Positions 1 through 13,226 of a DNA stretch of 64,000 bases are shown in pieces; position 1 is the first letter of the stretch, and every line of letters starts with the position of its first letter. The notes below the pieces were generated by a model. The model saw only the letters and a program-made list of their open reading frames with translations, searched no databases and was not told the DNA's origin. The DNA comes from Callorhinus ursinus (lineage: Eukaryota > Chordata > Mammalia > Carnivora > Otariidae). A program made the position numbers and the translations under genes. Location of the stretch: NCBI RefSeq assembly GCF_003265705.1, contig NW_020312903.1, positions 23,314,194 through 23,378,193 of the forward strand. Reading direction: 5' to 3'.

Positions 1-1560
1 GCTGTGTTGTCTTCCACCTGGAACTGAATTGCTTGGTGGAACATTTGCTTTCACTGTTTGTGCAATATGCATTTATTTCTTATATGAATGCTTTAAAGTC
101 AATTGAGATTAGGTTCTTTTAAGTCCTCTTTTCTGCCTTCATTGGTCACTTTTTGTTTTTGTTTGTTTTTTATTATTGTAGTATAAGATGTTAGATTCTG
201 TAATCTTCACGTTCATTTTAGCAGGTACTGAGTGATGCTGTATATATAAATAAGTGTATTGTTTTGATTTTTAGAACACCACATGGTATGCTTGACTATT
301 TCCTTATTTCAAATGTCTGTTAATGCAAAGTAGGCTACTCCATAATAGTGTTAAAACAAAATTTGCTAACAATGTGATATAAAGACTTTAAAAGTAACAC
401 ATTATATGGAGCCCTATCTTTACAAAAGTTTTCTACTGTAAAGTGCTTTTACTTTTATTTCCAGTTTTCATTTGGTAGTATTCAACCACAATTAAAGTTG
501 CATAAGATAATTGCTTCACATTTCACATACCTATATTTATCTGAGTGCTGTCTAAAACTGTTGTGCTAGCCAAAGTAATGCTATGAAATCATTTGCAGAC
601 TTAACCCGTGAGTTAATGTAAAATGCACTGTTATGCCATGTGAAGAGGCATTGACTTTGATACCACCATCATGTTCAGACCATTTTATACATTTCAGTGG
701 CCTTTTTAAAAAAAAAAGAAAGAAAAGAAAAAAAAAAGCAAAACCAAGTACCTAGTGAAGATGGCTTTTCTTTGGACAAATAGCTTTTATATTTTCATCA
801 AACCATGCAAAAAATACTACATCTTTCTGGCACATAACTGTCTCCTTAACCACTGAACAGTTCAGCCATTTGAATAAATTGTACATCATAAAGCTTATAG
901 TAGCTAATTGTATTATTGATTGTATTGTATACTATATTAAATGTGAATTTGTACCCCTTCATTTTAAAAGGTCATTGTGTTCTACTGCCTATTTTAGATT
1001 ACTTTGGGGCTGGGAAAGGGTGTTTTGGTAAGCAGGATTTTAAGTCCTCTCTCTCTTGATTGGTTTTATGAAGATATAAGGTTATGCTCTTACTACCAAG
1101 CTCAGGATTCTTGATTTTTAAAGGTACAAGGATAGTTATGGGAATTTTATTTTTGGTTATATTTGAACTGTATGAATGGTGGGTCTGAATATAGAGAATT
1201 TCCATGGTCTTATGTGGACGTAAAATATACAGATAATTGATCAGTTTGAGTGACTGCAACATGTTCTGGTTGCACAACAGTTAGGCATGCTAAGGATTAT
1301 ATTTGTGAAGTTTGGATGCCTGTGAAGAATGATTAAATACATGTTTCTAATATTTTAGTGTTTTGTATTTAGGTTATTTATTCTTTGTATCTAAAACTGA
1401 ACAGCTACTGTGCTATTATATTGGTTTTATTGGTAGTATTGAGCAGACCTTGTTTCTGCATGAAACTAGTTGCAAAACCCACTATTTTGGAAATAAAAAT
1501 GTATTTTGACATATACAAATAAAATGAATAAAACTATTTTAAATGTGTGACCTTTTACTG
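1..1560 (+). other. Possible distal 3'UTR of an upstream plus-strand gene
   Basis: AT-rich sequence without a long ORF or a recognisable repeat. Canonical AATAAA hexamers occur at 873-878, 1492-1497, 1518-1523 and 1527-1532, and the last three are followed by the GT-containing tgtgtgacctttt at about 1544. Clustered signals, AU-rich stretches and absence of transposons fit a long mammalian 3'UTR. I do not recognise the gene and no coding exon is visible. It could equally be unique intergenic DNA, because AATAAA arises often by chance in AT-rich sequence. Confidence 0.35.
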
Positions 1561-3280
1561 AAGACACTTAAATTTTGTTCTGAGATATTTAAATTCTGCA
1601 TGGGTATTTTTTCACTAATTGCTTTACTTGGATTCCAATTTGAATAATTTCTGAAATTGTAATATTGTGATAATTTGCACAACATTGTACATGCACATCT
1701 GTAAATGCAATCTTAATTGCCATATTTATGCAATCTGTGTACCAATTTGGACAAATGTTTATATATTTTACATAAAGCTGTCTGTATGCAGAATCTGAGA
1801 ACTAGTTTTTTTATGATAATAGGTGGGTAAAAAATAATAACAGTGAGTCTCAAGATAGTAGCTTTGTAGCACAAGATTTCATTTACATAAACATTTTGTG
1901 GTTTCTAAATTAAACCTGTGCTTTTTTCTTAGCTGCAAACATGGGGTTGGGAATGCATATAAAGATAATATTCCATTGAGATGTAAAATATTAGATCATT
2001 CTTCAACCTAGGTTTGTCCAAAGTTCAACCCCCCCATCTACTTACACATCTGTAACTGTAACTCTCAAGGAGGCACTTTCAGCTTGGGAACTTTGGTAGA
2101 GGACTTGTAGTAAGCCTATGTTTAAATACAACAAGAATTGAATTCTAGTTCCAGTACTTTACCCTGTGCAAGCTCACAGAACAAAAGATATTACTGTTGT
2201 TTGTCCTACATAAAATAAGTTCACATGCCAATACTTGAAAGCCAAATGAAAAGCAGCTGTCAAGCTGTGTTGAGAGTATTCATATAAAAGGTAGATACTC
2301 ACCAAACCATTAGGCTACTTTGCTCTTTTGCTTAAAGGTTTATTATCACTTAGTCTTTCGGGCCAATCTGAAACAGTCACAACTCTGAATGTCCACATTC
2401 ACTGAGTCTGTTGTCTTAAGAAGCAGATAATCCAGAAGGCCAAATTCTCTCTAGACTAGGACCATGTATTTCCCATAGGACATAATAGCCCTGTAGTTTG
2501 TCCTTCACTTGTCATGATAAGCAGAATACAGAGCAGACCCCATTAACAATTATTAACTATCCATCAGTGAAAACCTTTGGCTGCAAAGGTGAAGGCTGAC
2601 TGATGAGCAATCTTTTCTCTGATGTCCATGTTGTATACTGTATGTGAGTGATCTCTGTGTGTGAGTGTGCATGTATAACAGGTTTACAGGATTGGGTATA
2701 GAATGAATTGCTTTTCCTATTTATCACATATCTCTAATTAAATACATTTCTTGACTTTGGAAAGGTTCTCTGGGGTTAAGTGCCCTGTAAACAACAGATT
2801 GCTCTTTCTCTGAGGTAAGTGACACACAGTGTCATATTTCTGTTCCTTGCCTACAAAATGACCAGATGACAATAAATTTTAAAACATAGGAGTCACAAGT
2901 TTAAGATTCTATAATAAGGTAACATAAATAATTCTCTAGTTACCATAACTTGAAATTTTATTACAAGTGTTTTAAAGTTTATTTTAACTAAGCTTTTTTG
3001 AGCCAGGCTGTCACAACTTGTCACTACATGAATGCCAATAAATATAGAGGTTACAAAAATTCACTAGATTTTCATTTTAAAAGGCTAATGAAAAAGAAGG
3101 GGGAAAAGTTTAGTATAAATATTAGTAGATTTTGTCTTGAATAATATACAGTTAATAGGACCTGTACTTTGTGTTTTTAGTGTCTGGGAGACTGGTAGTA
3201 GAAAAGAGAAGAAATTACCTTCTCTCCCCTTCATCACAGTCTGTTTTTCTTACAGGTCTGATTTGATACAAATCCACTTC
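1561..3280. other. Repeat-poor unique sequence, nothing recognised
   Basis: About 1.7 kb of AT-rich DNA with no convincing ORF, RNA gene or interspersed repeat. It may continue the preceding transcript or be intergenic. Confidence 0.4.
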
Positions 3281-3284
3281 AGTA

Positions 3285-3410
3285 GGATATCTCATTTGAT
3301 CTGTACAACAGGCTGGGTAAATAAAGTCTGTCTCCATTTTATAGGTGAGAAACCTGAGATTATTAACTGATTTTAACATTCCAAAACTAACAAAGCAGAG
3401 CTCTTACCCA
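3285..3410 (-). mobile_element. MIR-like SINE remnant
   Basis: The segment containing ccattttataggtgagaaacctgag is the reverse complement of the MIR core/3' region. It is diverged and truncated. Confidence 0.5.
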
Positions 3411-3419
3411 AAGTTAGTT

Positions 3420-3800
3420 GGAGTTGTCATTGTTTTTCCCATCTCTTAATCCCGGACTTTTTCTACTATTATCAGTTAGTTAGTTTGAAGGTTTATTTGC
3501 ATGAAATTGCCTAAGTTACCTATGAGCCTATTTTATATGTCTAGGCTTAAGATAAGGATAGCATTTCTTGATTTTTTTTTTGCATTCTTTTCTAATTCTA
3601 CATCCTCGCCCCCACACTCAACTAAATATCTCCTCTCCTTAAAACTTATTACTAAACCATTTTGCCCTATAATGGGATTTTTTTTAGATGAATGCTTTAA
3701 TGCTCAAGCAGCTAGTTGATTCCCTGATGCAAATTCCAACTGTATCCAGTAGATCAAGTATTTAAAGATATTTTCACATACCCACATGCAAAAGAACTGC
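3420..3800. other. Unique AT-rich sequence, nothing recognised
   Basis: No gene or repeat recognised. Short open frames here are not supported by any protein similarity I know. Confidence 0.4.
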
Positions 3801-4360
3801 ATTTTTTTTTTTTTAAGATTTTTATTGGGTGATAGACATTGGGGAGGCATGTGCTATGGTGAGCGCTGTGAATTGTGTAAGACTGTTGAATCACAGACCT
3901 GTACCTCTGAAATAAATAATACATTATATGTAAAAAAAAGGGGGGGCGGGAATTGGAGGGGGAGATAAACCAAGAGAGACTATGGACTCTGAGAAACAAA
4001 CAGGCTTCTAGAGGGGAGGGGGGTGGGGGGATGGGTTAGCCTGGTGATGGGTATTAAGGAGTGCACGTACTGCATGGAGCACTGGGTGTTACATGCAAAC
4101 AATGAATCATGGAAGACTACATCAAAAACTAATGATGTATGGTGATTAACATAATAAAAATTTTTAAGATATTTATTTTATTTATTTATTTATTTGATAG
4201 AGACACAGCAAGAGAGGGAACACAAGCAGGGGGAGTGGGAGAGGGAGAAGCAGTCTCCCCACCGATCAGGGAGCCCAATGCGGGGGCTCGATCCCAGAAC
4301 CCCAGGATCATCACCTGAGCCAGAGGCAGATGCCTAACAACTAAGCCACCCAGGTGCCCC
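3801..4360 (-). mobile_element. SINEC (tRNA-Lys SINE) split by an L1 3' end
   Basis: The left end is the reverse-complement SINE tail (poly-T, aagatttttatt) at 3802-3826. The body and head resume at 4161-4360, ending caggtgcccc. The two parts are separated by the L1 piece at 3827-4160. The outer flanks share aactgcatt (3796-3804) and aacttctgcatt (4361-4372), consistent with one original SINE insertion. Confidence 0.8.
3827..4160 (+). mobile_element. Carnivore L1, 5'-truncated 3'UTR copy
   Basis: The sequence runs from gggtgatagacattgggg to ggtgattaacataataaaaa and is the sense version of the 3'UTR of the full-length antisense L1 at 18,047-25,086. Flanks ttttaagatttttatt (3811-3826) and tttttaagatatttatt form an imperfect TSD derived from the tail of the host SINE. 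It is a non-coding fragment. Confidence 0.85.
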
Positions 4361-4659
4361 AACTTCTGCATTCGTAAAAAATAGACTGGTTGGTGATTGG
4401 AGCTTAATTCCCAAGAACTTTTTTATTCCCAAGTAAGATAGGGAACATTAATAGTGCTGTGGTTTTAGCAACAAATTTTTCTCCCCAATGGAAATTTGTG
4501 GAATGTCAATATATAACATAAAAATTGTATTTATGTTAACTCAGATATGACCTCACCCCAAAAGAAAGTACTCAAAAGTCCAAATAGGCCTAAGACAGTA
4601 GCATAACAACAGCATGATTTTTTCACTTGTTACTTATTCTGTGTTTTTAAACACCTGAC

Positions 4660-4805
4660 AAGAAGACTTTTGGATTCAGTCAGATCTAGATGTAAATCTT
4701 AGTTTCACCACTTTTATGATTGTGTGACATTGGTCAAATTACTTAACCATTTGGGCTCAATTTCTCTGGGTAAATGACATATCTGTATAAAGTGCCTTGA
4801 ATACT
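4660..4805 (+). mobile_element. MIR SINE remnant
   Basis: Contains the MIR-like run gtgtgacattggtcaaattacttaacc followed by the core-to-3' order of the element. Old and diverged. Confidence 0.65.
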
Positions 4806-4939
4806 TCCTAGAGTTTAGTGGATAGATGCTCAGAATTGCAATTATTCCTTTGAAGAAATTACATTAATTTGTGACTTTGTAAAAGTACTAATTTACTTTG
4901 GGATGTAATTTATTATATCCAAAGAAGCTTGTAGCATTT

Positions 4940-5076
4940 TTTTTTAAGATCTATCCATTTATTTTAGAGAGTGGGGGAGGGGCAGAGAGAGGGAGAGAGA
5001 ATCTTAAGCAGACTCCCCACTGAGCACAGAGCCCCACGCAGGACTCAGTCAATCTCATGACCCTGAGATCTGACTC
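4940..5076 (-). mobile_element. SINEC, 5'-truncated
   Basis: The tail and purine-rich body are present but the head motif gagccacccaggcgcc is missing, so the copy is truncated at its own 5' end. TSD aaagaagcttgtagyattt lies at 4921-4939 and 5077-5095. Confidence 0.85.
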
Positions 5077-5859
5077 AAAGAAGCTTGTAGTATTTAAAAA
5101 TTTTAATAGTTTCTCCTTAGACTGTATTAAAACAAAATTTTGGAACAATTTACCCAGTTACCATAAACATCCTAATATTTACTCTAGGATCAGTAAGGGA
5201 GAAATACATAAGAGGTGGATTTTGAGGACTTCCTTCAACCACTGAAAGAAGGAAAAGGTACACCTCTATAACCATGCCACATCTGTGCCAACAGATTCCA
5301 TGGACACTGGCTCTAGTGGTATGAATCTAATCCATTCATGGATCCCAGTTGCTGTTAACAGAGGAGAGATGGGGAAAGTGGCAGAGAATTTATATATGTG
5401 ACATAAAATTTATTTGCCATACAAGAGGCAGGTGGTAAGTATGGGCTAGTAATTGTTTTAATACTTACTGGTAATAATTGCTACTCAATATTTCTTGTTT
5501 TCATTAAGATTTATAGTTGTTGGAATGTCAGGATCATCACTAATTTTGGATGCTTTTAAAATTTACATGGTGCTTCTCGTAAAATATCCTACCACCCTCT
5601 TGGTTGTTTATCAGCCTGCAGATCAGACTAACCTTGTTACATAATGATGTTCCACATAAGAGCTTTATTACCTTATCTATTCTTTTGTCTGAAATTTATA
5701 GTCCTGCCTCTCATTCTTACTCCATACTAGACTGCACATCTGTCTAGGACTTACTTTAACCAGCAGTAGAAAACCAGAGGGAAGGCAGCTAAATTTTACT
5801 ATTTTCTGTGTACCACACCCTATATATCTTGGTGTTGTAGTTTTAAAATTTTTTTTTAA

Positions 5860-5975
5860 GCTGTTTCTTTCACTGTACTGTGAACCTCTTGAAAGGACAG
5901 GGTCATTTTCATTTTTGTTCTCAGCACTTAGCCTAGTGCCTTGCACATGGTAGGTGTTTGCTGAATTTTTAAAAA
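5860..5975 (+). mobile_element. L2 LINE 3'-end remnant
   Basis: Carries the L2 3'-terminal pattern of cctagtgccttgcacatgg and gtaggtgtttgctgaa. The element may begin upstream near 5690. Confidence 0.7.
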
Positions 5976-6084
5976 AGGAACAAATTAACCCAAATAATTC
6001 TGATATGTACATTTTGTGGAAGAAGAAATCTTAGCTGGCTTCTAGATTTAAGTTTTTTAAGCTACTGAATATAAACATTCCAAT

Positions 6085-6700
6085 TCCTGCAAACTTTATT
6101 TCAGTCATTCAACAAGTTCTTGTTAGCACTTACATGCCAGACGTTGCCCTATGTGGTGGGTACACACTCAGAAGCAAAGCAAGCAACAATAAAATCCTTG
6201 CCTTGTGGAGGTTACATTCAAATAGTGGGAAGATTGGAAATAGGCAAATACATTATGGTAGAAGACAAGCTCTATGGAAAAAACAGCAGGATAAGAGATT
6301 TCAGGGATGGGGGGAGCTGGTTAGAGAAGGCCTTACCAAGAAGATAACATTTGAGTGGCACTTGGCTGGCTCAGTCAGTAGAATATGTGATTCTTGGTCT
6401 CAGGGTTAAGTTCCAGCCCCATGTTGGTTGTAGCGATTACTTAAAAAAAAAATAAAATCTTACACAACAACAAAAAAAAGGATAACATTTGAGCCAAAAC
6501 TGGAAGAAGGAGAGGGGAAAAATACCACAGGTATCTGGGAGAAGGGCATTTTCAGAGGGAGCAAGGAAAGCAAAGTCCCTGAGATGCAGATGTTCTCAAG
6601 TGTCTGACATCCAGGCTAATGTTGCAGCCACGTGAGCAAGAAGAGTAGGAGAGATCAGAGAGGCAACCAAGAGCTAGATGAGCTAGACTTCGTTTAGAAA
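6085..6700 (-). mobile_element. L2 LINE remnant, interrupted by a SINEC
   Basis: Reverse-complement L2 3' end (ttcaacaagttcttgttagc, atgccagacgttgccct) continues through the downstream L2 consensus order (gataacatttgagccaaaactgg, cctgagatgcagatg). A SINEC at 6356-6480 interrupts it. The short ORFs in this stretch are not genes. Confidence 0.7.
6356..6480 (+). mobile_element. SINEC, short (old) type
   Basis: Head gcacttggctggctcag and ending gtagcgattacttaaa-aataaaatctta, lacking the CT-rich module of the longer type. TSD gataacatttgag at 6343-6355 and 6481-6493. Confidence 0.85.
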
Positions 6701-6999
6701 TGTATTGGCCACATACTGTGCACTATCCTTGCCCCTGAGTGACAGACTTGCTTCTTCAGCAACCTTAGTACTTTTATCCATACCCTTTTGCCAACAGTAA
6801 CTTGTAGCTCTTTATAATAAAAGCCTTGTATACTATTTTTTATAAAAAAGAATTGGATTATAAATCTTGAATTAGGAAGAATAATTATACTAGAAAACTT
6901 AGACTTAGGTCTCCTAAGGGGAAACTTAACTAAATGTAAAACATTCGCCAAGAGTCCTGACAAACCAAGTTAGAAATGGAAAAACATTATTATAAACAT

Positions 7000-7355
7000 C
7001 ACTACGATATAAAAGAGCATATCAGTTCTTTGGGCAAAATTAATATTTAGGTCAGTTCTCAAAAGAATTTTTCTCATTGGTTTTACCATTGGTCTGTATA
7101 CCTATTGCACGGTCCTTACTTGTGGGCTTTGTTTTGGGGGGTTTGGTTTGGTAGTAGTATTTCTGTTCAGATGGTCATTTCTCATTTCTGCTTTCAAAAG
7201 CAAAATCTAGATTGTTAAGGTGTGCTTCTCTAATTGCTAAAATGTTCCAAGAAGGATCAGATTACTTTAATCCCAGTTTGTAGTATCCACCATCTTTCTT
7301 GTCCTAGGACTGTCCCGGGAATGGTTAGCTTAATCTTTCTTCTACAACGACTCAG
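7000..7355. other. Unique sequence, nothing recognised
   Basis: No gene or repeat seen. Confidence 0.4.
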
Positions 7356-7359
7356 ATAT

Positions 7360-7515
7360 GAGTCACCTGGTGAGCTTGTTCAGACACAGTTTGAGCCCCA
7401 CTCCTATTTCTGATTCAGTATTTAGGATCTTGAGTGGGACCAGTGAATTTGCATTTCTATCAAGTTAACCAGGTGATGCTGATACTGCTGGTTAGGGACT
7501 GTATTTTGAGACATA
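7360..7515 (-). mobile_element. MER20-like hAT-Charlie remnant
   Basis: Fragments match a diverged reverse copy: gagtcacctggtgagcttgttc, tctgattcagta, gtgaatttgcatttct and aaccaggtgatgctgatactgctgg. Family assignment is tentative. Confidence 0.45.
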
Positions 7516-7942
7516 TGGCATTATAATATCATTTGTCCATCTCCCGAATGGAAATAGAGAATTTGAAAGTAAGTCCCTTGTGAGAAACTAAAATGTAGGT
7601 ATAGTAATATTAACAGTTAAAAGGAGATCATAGAGATAATAAACCTTGAGTAACACCAGTGATAGTTTAAAAGATCACGTGTCCAATCGTAACACATACC
7701 TGGGCTGAGGAAAAGGACACGTGCAAACAAATCAGATACAGTTTGCCAAGAAATCAAAACAAAAGGATTATTTTTCATAATGAGACAAGCAACTTGACAA
7801 CAGTCCCATACATTTGGTCAGGAAAAGGGTAACCAATGCCCTTGCTAGAGAGAGAGATAAAAAGCCTAAAACTCCAGGTGGAGGGAGGCAAATGTCTTAA
7901 AAATCTAGCTCTCTTGCAAGCTTAAATCAGGAAAGCCAACAT

Positions 7943-8143
7943 GGGCGCCTGGGTGGCTCAGTCAGATAGGTGACTGCCTTCGGCTCAGGTCATGATCCTG
8001 GAGTCCCTGGATCGAGTCCCGCATCGGGCTCCCTGCTTGGCGGGGAGTCTGCTTCTCCCTCTGACCCTCCCCCCATCATGTGCTCTCTCTCTCTCATTCT
8101 CACTCTCTCAAAATAAATAAATAAAATCTTAAAAAAAAAAGAA
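7943..8143 (+). mobile_element. SINEC, full-length
   Basis: Complete from gggcgcctgggtggctcag to the ataaataaataaaatctt tail. A perfect TSD ggaaagccaacat lies at 7930-7942 and 8144-8156, indicating a fairly recent insertion. Confidence 0.95.
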
Positions 8144-8325
8144 GGAAAGCCAACATAACTACCTTCTTACCTTTAAAACCCAAGCTACTTGCATTACATT
8201 AAGCGCCTCATAAGCAATGCACAGCATGCTACAGGGACTCTACTACATCTAAACATGCATCCATTTTTCCTGCATGTCCTAAGTGGCTAGCTTTATAGGA
8301 CTGCTAACTTAATATAGCTAAACTT

Positions 8326-8530
8326 TGGGGCACCTGGGTGGCTCAGTCGTTAGGCGTCTGCCCTCAGCTCAGGTCATGATCCCAGGGTCCTGGGATCGAG
8401 CCCCGCATTGGGCTCCCTCCTCCGCAGGAGGCCTGCTTCTCCCTCTCCCACTCCCCCTGCTTGTGTTCCTTCTCTCACTGTGTCTCTCTCTGTCAAATAA
8501 ATAAAAAAAATCTTTAAATATATATATATA
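8326..8530 (+). mobile_element. SINEC, full-length
   Basis: Head ggggcacctgggtggctcag, CT-rich module and A-rich tail, the tail decaying to (TA)n at 8518-8534. TSD tatagctaaacttt on both sides. Confidence 0.95.
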
Positions 8531-8604
8531 TATAGCTAAACTTTTTTGGATTGAGTTCAGATAGATATAGATGTGTAAATCTCTATCAGAGTTCAAATTG
8601 TCAT

Positions 8605-8775
8605 CCTGAGACCAACAGTGTCAGCATCAACTGGGAATTTATTAGACATGCAAGTTCTTGGGCTCCACCCCAGACCTAATGAATCAGAAACTGAAGATGA
8701 GGCCCAACAGTCTTCTTCAACAAGCCTTCCAAGGGATTATGATGCAAGATAAAATTTGAGAACTACTGGTCTAAA
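8605..8775 (+). mobile_element. MER20 hAT-Charlie DNA transposon remnant
   Basis: Ordered matches to MER20: ccaacagtgtcagcatcaac, ccccagacctaatgaatcag, and the terminus atttgagaactactgg. Confidence 0.75.
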
Positions 8776-9164
8776 GTTTTTAAATCCAGATAACCTGAAC
8801 TGAAATTGAATTAAATGTTTAAAAAATATTTTCTCTTTAGACTTTATCGATGGAGAGTGAAAAGAATGATCATTACAGAGTAAGAAATCTCTAACTGTGT
8901 CGGGAGCATGCTGCAAGTTTCACTCCCTCAATCTGAAAAATATTAGGAAACATTTTACCCTTGAAACTGGATTGGGAAGGGTCATAATCAGATGAATTAA
9001 TCTGAAGTAGAGCAGATCCACCTCAAAGGAAGAAAGCATTCCCTTTAGTGGATGCCTTCAAAAGGAACCCAACCAGAAATTTTTGTTTGGGGAAGGATAT
9101 GGGTATACTATAAAACGAGTTTGTTATTCAGTGCTTATAAAGTTCCAAGTACAGCCCCAGTCTT

Positions 9165-9308
9165 TGGCAGAGACAGCACAAGCAGGCAGAGCAGCAGACA
9201 GAGGGAGAGGGAGAAGAGGGAGCCCAATGCGGGGCTTGATCCCAGGACCCTGGGATCATGACCTGAGCCAAAGGCAGACGCTTAACCGACTGAGCCACCC
9301 AGGCACCC
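9165..9308 (-). mobile_element. SINEC lacking its 3' tail
   Basis: Reverse copy ending ccacccaggcaccc. The sequence enters the body (cagagacagcacaagcaggc) directly, with no poly-T or tttattta tail on the left. Even so, a TSD agtayagycccagtct is found at 9148-9164 and 9309-9325. Confidence 0.85.
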
Positions 9309-9589
9309 AGTATAGTCCCAGTCTAATAGAGGTTTCCTACCTCAAGGTGATGTTCAGAATCACTAAGAAAAACCACACCTCTGAGACCAGAAATACAAAG
9401 TCTAAGGCTCAGGCTGAAGCAGAATGACAGGAAGCTCCTCTGGCCTCTCTCCACCCTCCCCACCCTCCCAACAAGCATCAGGTAACAAGTATTAAGTAAC
9501 AAGCAACAGAAGTCTACTGTTTGGGGAAGGGACAAGAGCATGGAGAGACCCTCTCTGAAGCACAAACTCAAAGAAAAGATGTAAGGGAA

Positions 9590-10035
9590 AAGCAGAACAT
9601 TGAGAAAACCAATTCCCACCCTAACCACAAGAAAAATCCAGTAGAATTTAAAACATGGGACCTGGAAAGTAAACACAGCAGCAACAAAAGACAAACCCAG
9701 CTCAATTCCAGCTGTATTGACTCAACCCTCTACAAGCCTAGCAAAAGAAGGGGTGTCACTTCCAATAATAAATACTATTTGCCTCAGTATCTACTGTTCT
9801 ATACATTATGTGCAACAGGCAATCAAGTACAAAATACAAAACATAAACTTTTTAAAACCCATCATCAAGAGACAAAGCCATCAGCAGAACCAGACTTAGA
9901 TAGGACATGGATGGAATGATCAGATAGGAAATCTAAAATAATTATGATTAATATATTAGCCTAAAGTAGAAAAGGTAAGGAACATAAATAGACAAGGAAA
10001 TTCAGCAGAGATATGGAAGCTATAAGAAGAATCAA
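9590..10035 (+). mobile_element. Old L1 fragment, left part (split by a younger L1)
   Basis: Resembles an L1M 5' region: agccatcagcagaaccagactt, ggaaatctaaaataattatgattaatat, and gagatatggaagctataagaagaatc. The same old element appears to resume at about 13,370, beyond the younger L1 that interrupts it. Confidence 0.55.
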
Positions 10036-11071
10036 ATGGGAAAGGGTAGTCCAAGATGATGATGTAGGAAGGTCCTGAACTCACTTCCTCCCACAGATGT
10101 AGCAAATCTATAGTTACATATGGAAAAATCCCCTCTGAAAAAGCCTGAAAACTAGCCAGACAGATCCTCCACAACAAAAGAAAAGGGCCACATTGAGACT
10201 GGTAGGAGAAGCAAAGACATGGTCTTACCAAAAAGCCCACCCCAGTGCAGTGACCCAAAATCATTAGGGATATCATGAAGCCTAAACTTCTTCCTGAGGA
10301 CTGAGGGTTCATGCCCCACACCAGGTACCCCAACCTTTGGGACCTTCACTAGAAAGTTGAGCACCCCAAACAGGGCTACTTGGGATCTTTTGTGATTCCA
10401 TTAGCCAAACCGGCATTGAGAAAGACAAAGCTGGAGGCATCACACTCTCCTATTTCAAACTGTATTACAAAGCTTTAGTAATCAAAATAATATGGCACTG
10501 GCATAAAACCAGACACATAGATCAAAAGAACAGAATAGAAATCCCAGAAATAAGCCCATACATATATGGTCAATTAATTTATGAAAAAGAAGGCAAGAAT
10601 ATACAATACAGAACAGTCTCTTCAATAAATTATGAGGGAAAACTGAACAGCCACATGCAAAAGAATGAAATTGGACCACTATCTTACACCATATACAAAA
10701 ATTAACTCAAAATGTATTAGAGTTTTTAAAAATGTATTAAAGAGTTGAATGAAATCCTTGAACTGTAAAACTCCTAGAAGAAAACATAGTCAATAAGCTC
10801 CTTTGCATCAATCTCAGCAATGATTTTTTGGATCTGACTCCAAAAACAAAGGCAACAAAAGCCAAAACAAAGTAATAGGATTATATCAAGCTAAAAAGTT
10901 TCTGCACAACAAAGGAAACCATCAACAAAATTAAAAGGCAATGTACTGAATAGGAGAAAATATTTGCAAATCATATATCCAATAAGGGGCTAATATGCAA
11001 AATATATAAACACTAATACATAACTCAATACCAAAAAAATCCCCAAACTCCAATTAAAAAATGAGCAGAGT

Positions 11072-11190
11072 TGGGGCATCTGGGTGGCTCATTTAGTTAA
11101 GCATCTGACTCTTGATCTCAGCTCAGGTCTTGATCTCAGGGCTGTGAGTTCACTCTCTGTGTTGGGTGTGGAGACTACTTTAAAAAAAAA
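11072..11190 (+). mobile_element. SINEC, short (old) type, nested in L1
   Basis: Runs from ggggcatctgggtggctcat to gttgggtgtggagactacttt and a poly-A. TSD aaaaatgagcagag on both sides consists of L1 sequence. Confidence 0.85.
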
Positions 11191-11219
11191 AATGAGCAGA
11201 GGATCTGAATAGACTTTTC

Positions 11220-11338
11220 TTTCTTTCTTTTGTTCTTTCTTTCTTTTCTTTCCTTTCTTTCACAAGCTCTACACCCAGTGTGGGGCTTGGACTCAGGACC
11301 CTGAGGTCAAGAGTTGCATGCTCTACCGACTGAGCCAG
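11220..11338 (-). mobile_element. SINEC, short type, nested in L1
   Basis: Begins with an expanded pyrimidine tail (TTTC)n at 11,217-11,263, then cacaagctctacacccagtg, ending accgactgagccag. TSD ctgaatagac(a)tttt at 11,205-11,219 and 11,339-11,353 is L1 sequence. Confidence 0.85.
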
Positions 11339-11445
11339 CTGAATAGACATTTTACTACAGAAGACATACAGATGGCCAACAGATGCATGAGAAGATGCTC
11401 AACATCACTAATCATCAAGGAAATGCAAATCAAAATCAAAATGAG

Positions 11446-12332
<887 letters not shown>

Positions 12333-13222
12333 CCACAATGAGATACCACCTCACACGTGTTAAAATGGCTATTAAAAAAAAAAAAGTAAAGAAAGAAAAG
12401 GAAGTATTAGTAAGGATGTAGAGAAAAGGGGACTTTTGTGCACTGTTGGTGGGAATATAAATGGTACAACCACTATGGAAAACAGCATGAAATTTCCTCA
12501 AAAATTTTTAAATATAACTACCATATAATTCAGCAATTCCACTACTAGGTAATTTATCCAAAGAAAACAAAAACACTAATTCAAAAAGATATATGCACCC
12601 TGTGTTTATTGCAGCAACAGCCAAGATATGGCAACAACCTAAGTCTCCACTGATGAATAAGTGGATAAAGAAGATGTCATATATATACACACAGTGGAAT
12701 ACTGCTTGGCCATGAAAAAGAACAAAATCTTGCCATTTGCAACATGGATGGAACTTGAGGGACTTATGCTAATGAAATAAGTCAGAAAAAATGCAAATAC
12801 CATTTATATGTGGAATCTAAAAAACAAAATAAACAAAACTCAAAGATACAGACACTAAAACTGTGGCTGCTGGAGGGGAGTGAGTTTTGGGAGGCAGGCA
12901 AAACGGGTGAAGAGGGTCAAGAGATATAGACTTCCAATTATAAAATAAATAAGTCAGGAGGATATAAGGCACAGCACAGTGACCATGGTCAATAATATTG
13001 TAGTACATACTTGAAAGTTGCCGAGAGTAAATCCTAGAAGTTCTTATCAAGTGAAAAAAAAAATTATAACTCTGTATGATGATGAATGGTAAGTAAACTT
13101 ACCGTACTGAGATCATTTCAACAGAGAATACAAATATTGAATCATTATGTTGTATGCCTGGAAATAATATAATGTTATATGTCAACTATACTTCAATTAA
13201 AAAAAGAAATTAAAAAAAAAGA
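12333..13222 (+). other. 3' part of the L1 hosting the RPL27A retrocopy
   Basis: Resumes the L1 at gagataccacctcacac immediately after the retrocopy and continues through the ORF2 C-terminus and 3'UTR. Listed separately to mark where the host element resumes. Confidence 0.75.
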
Positions 13223-13226
13223 ACAT

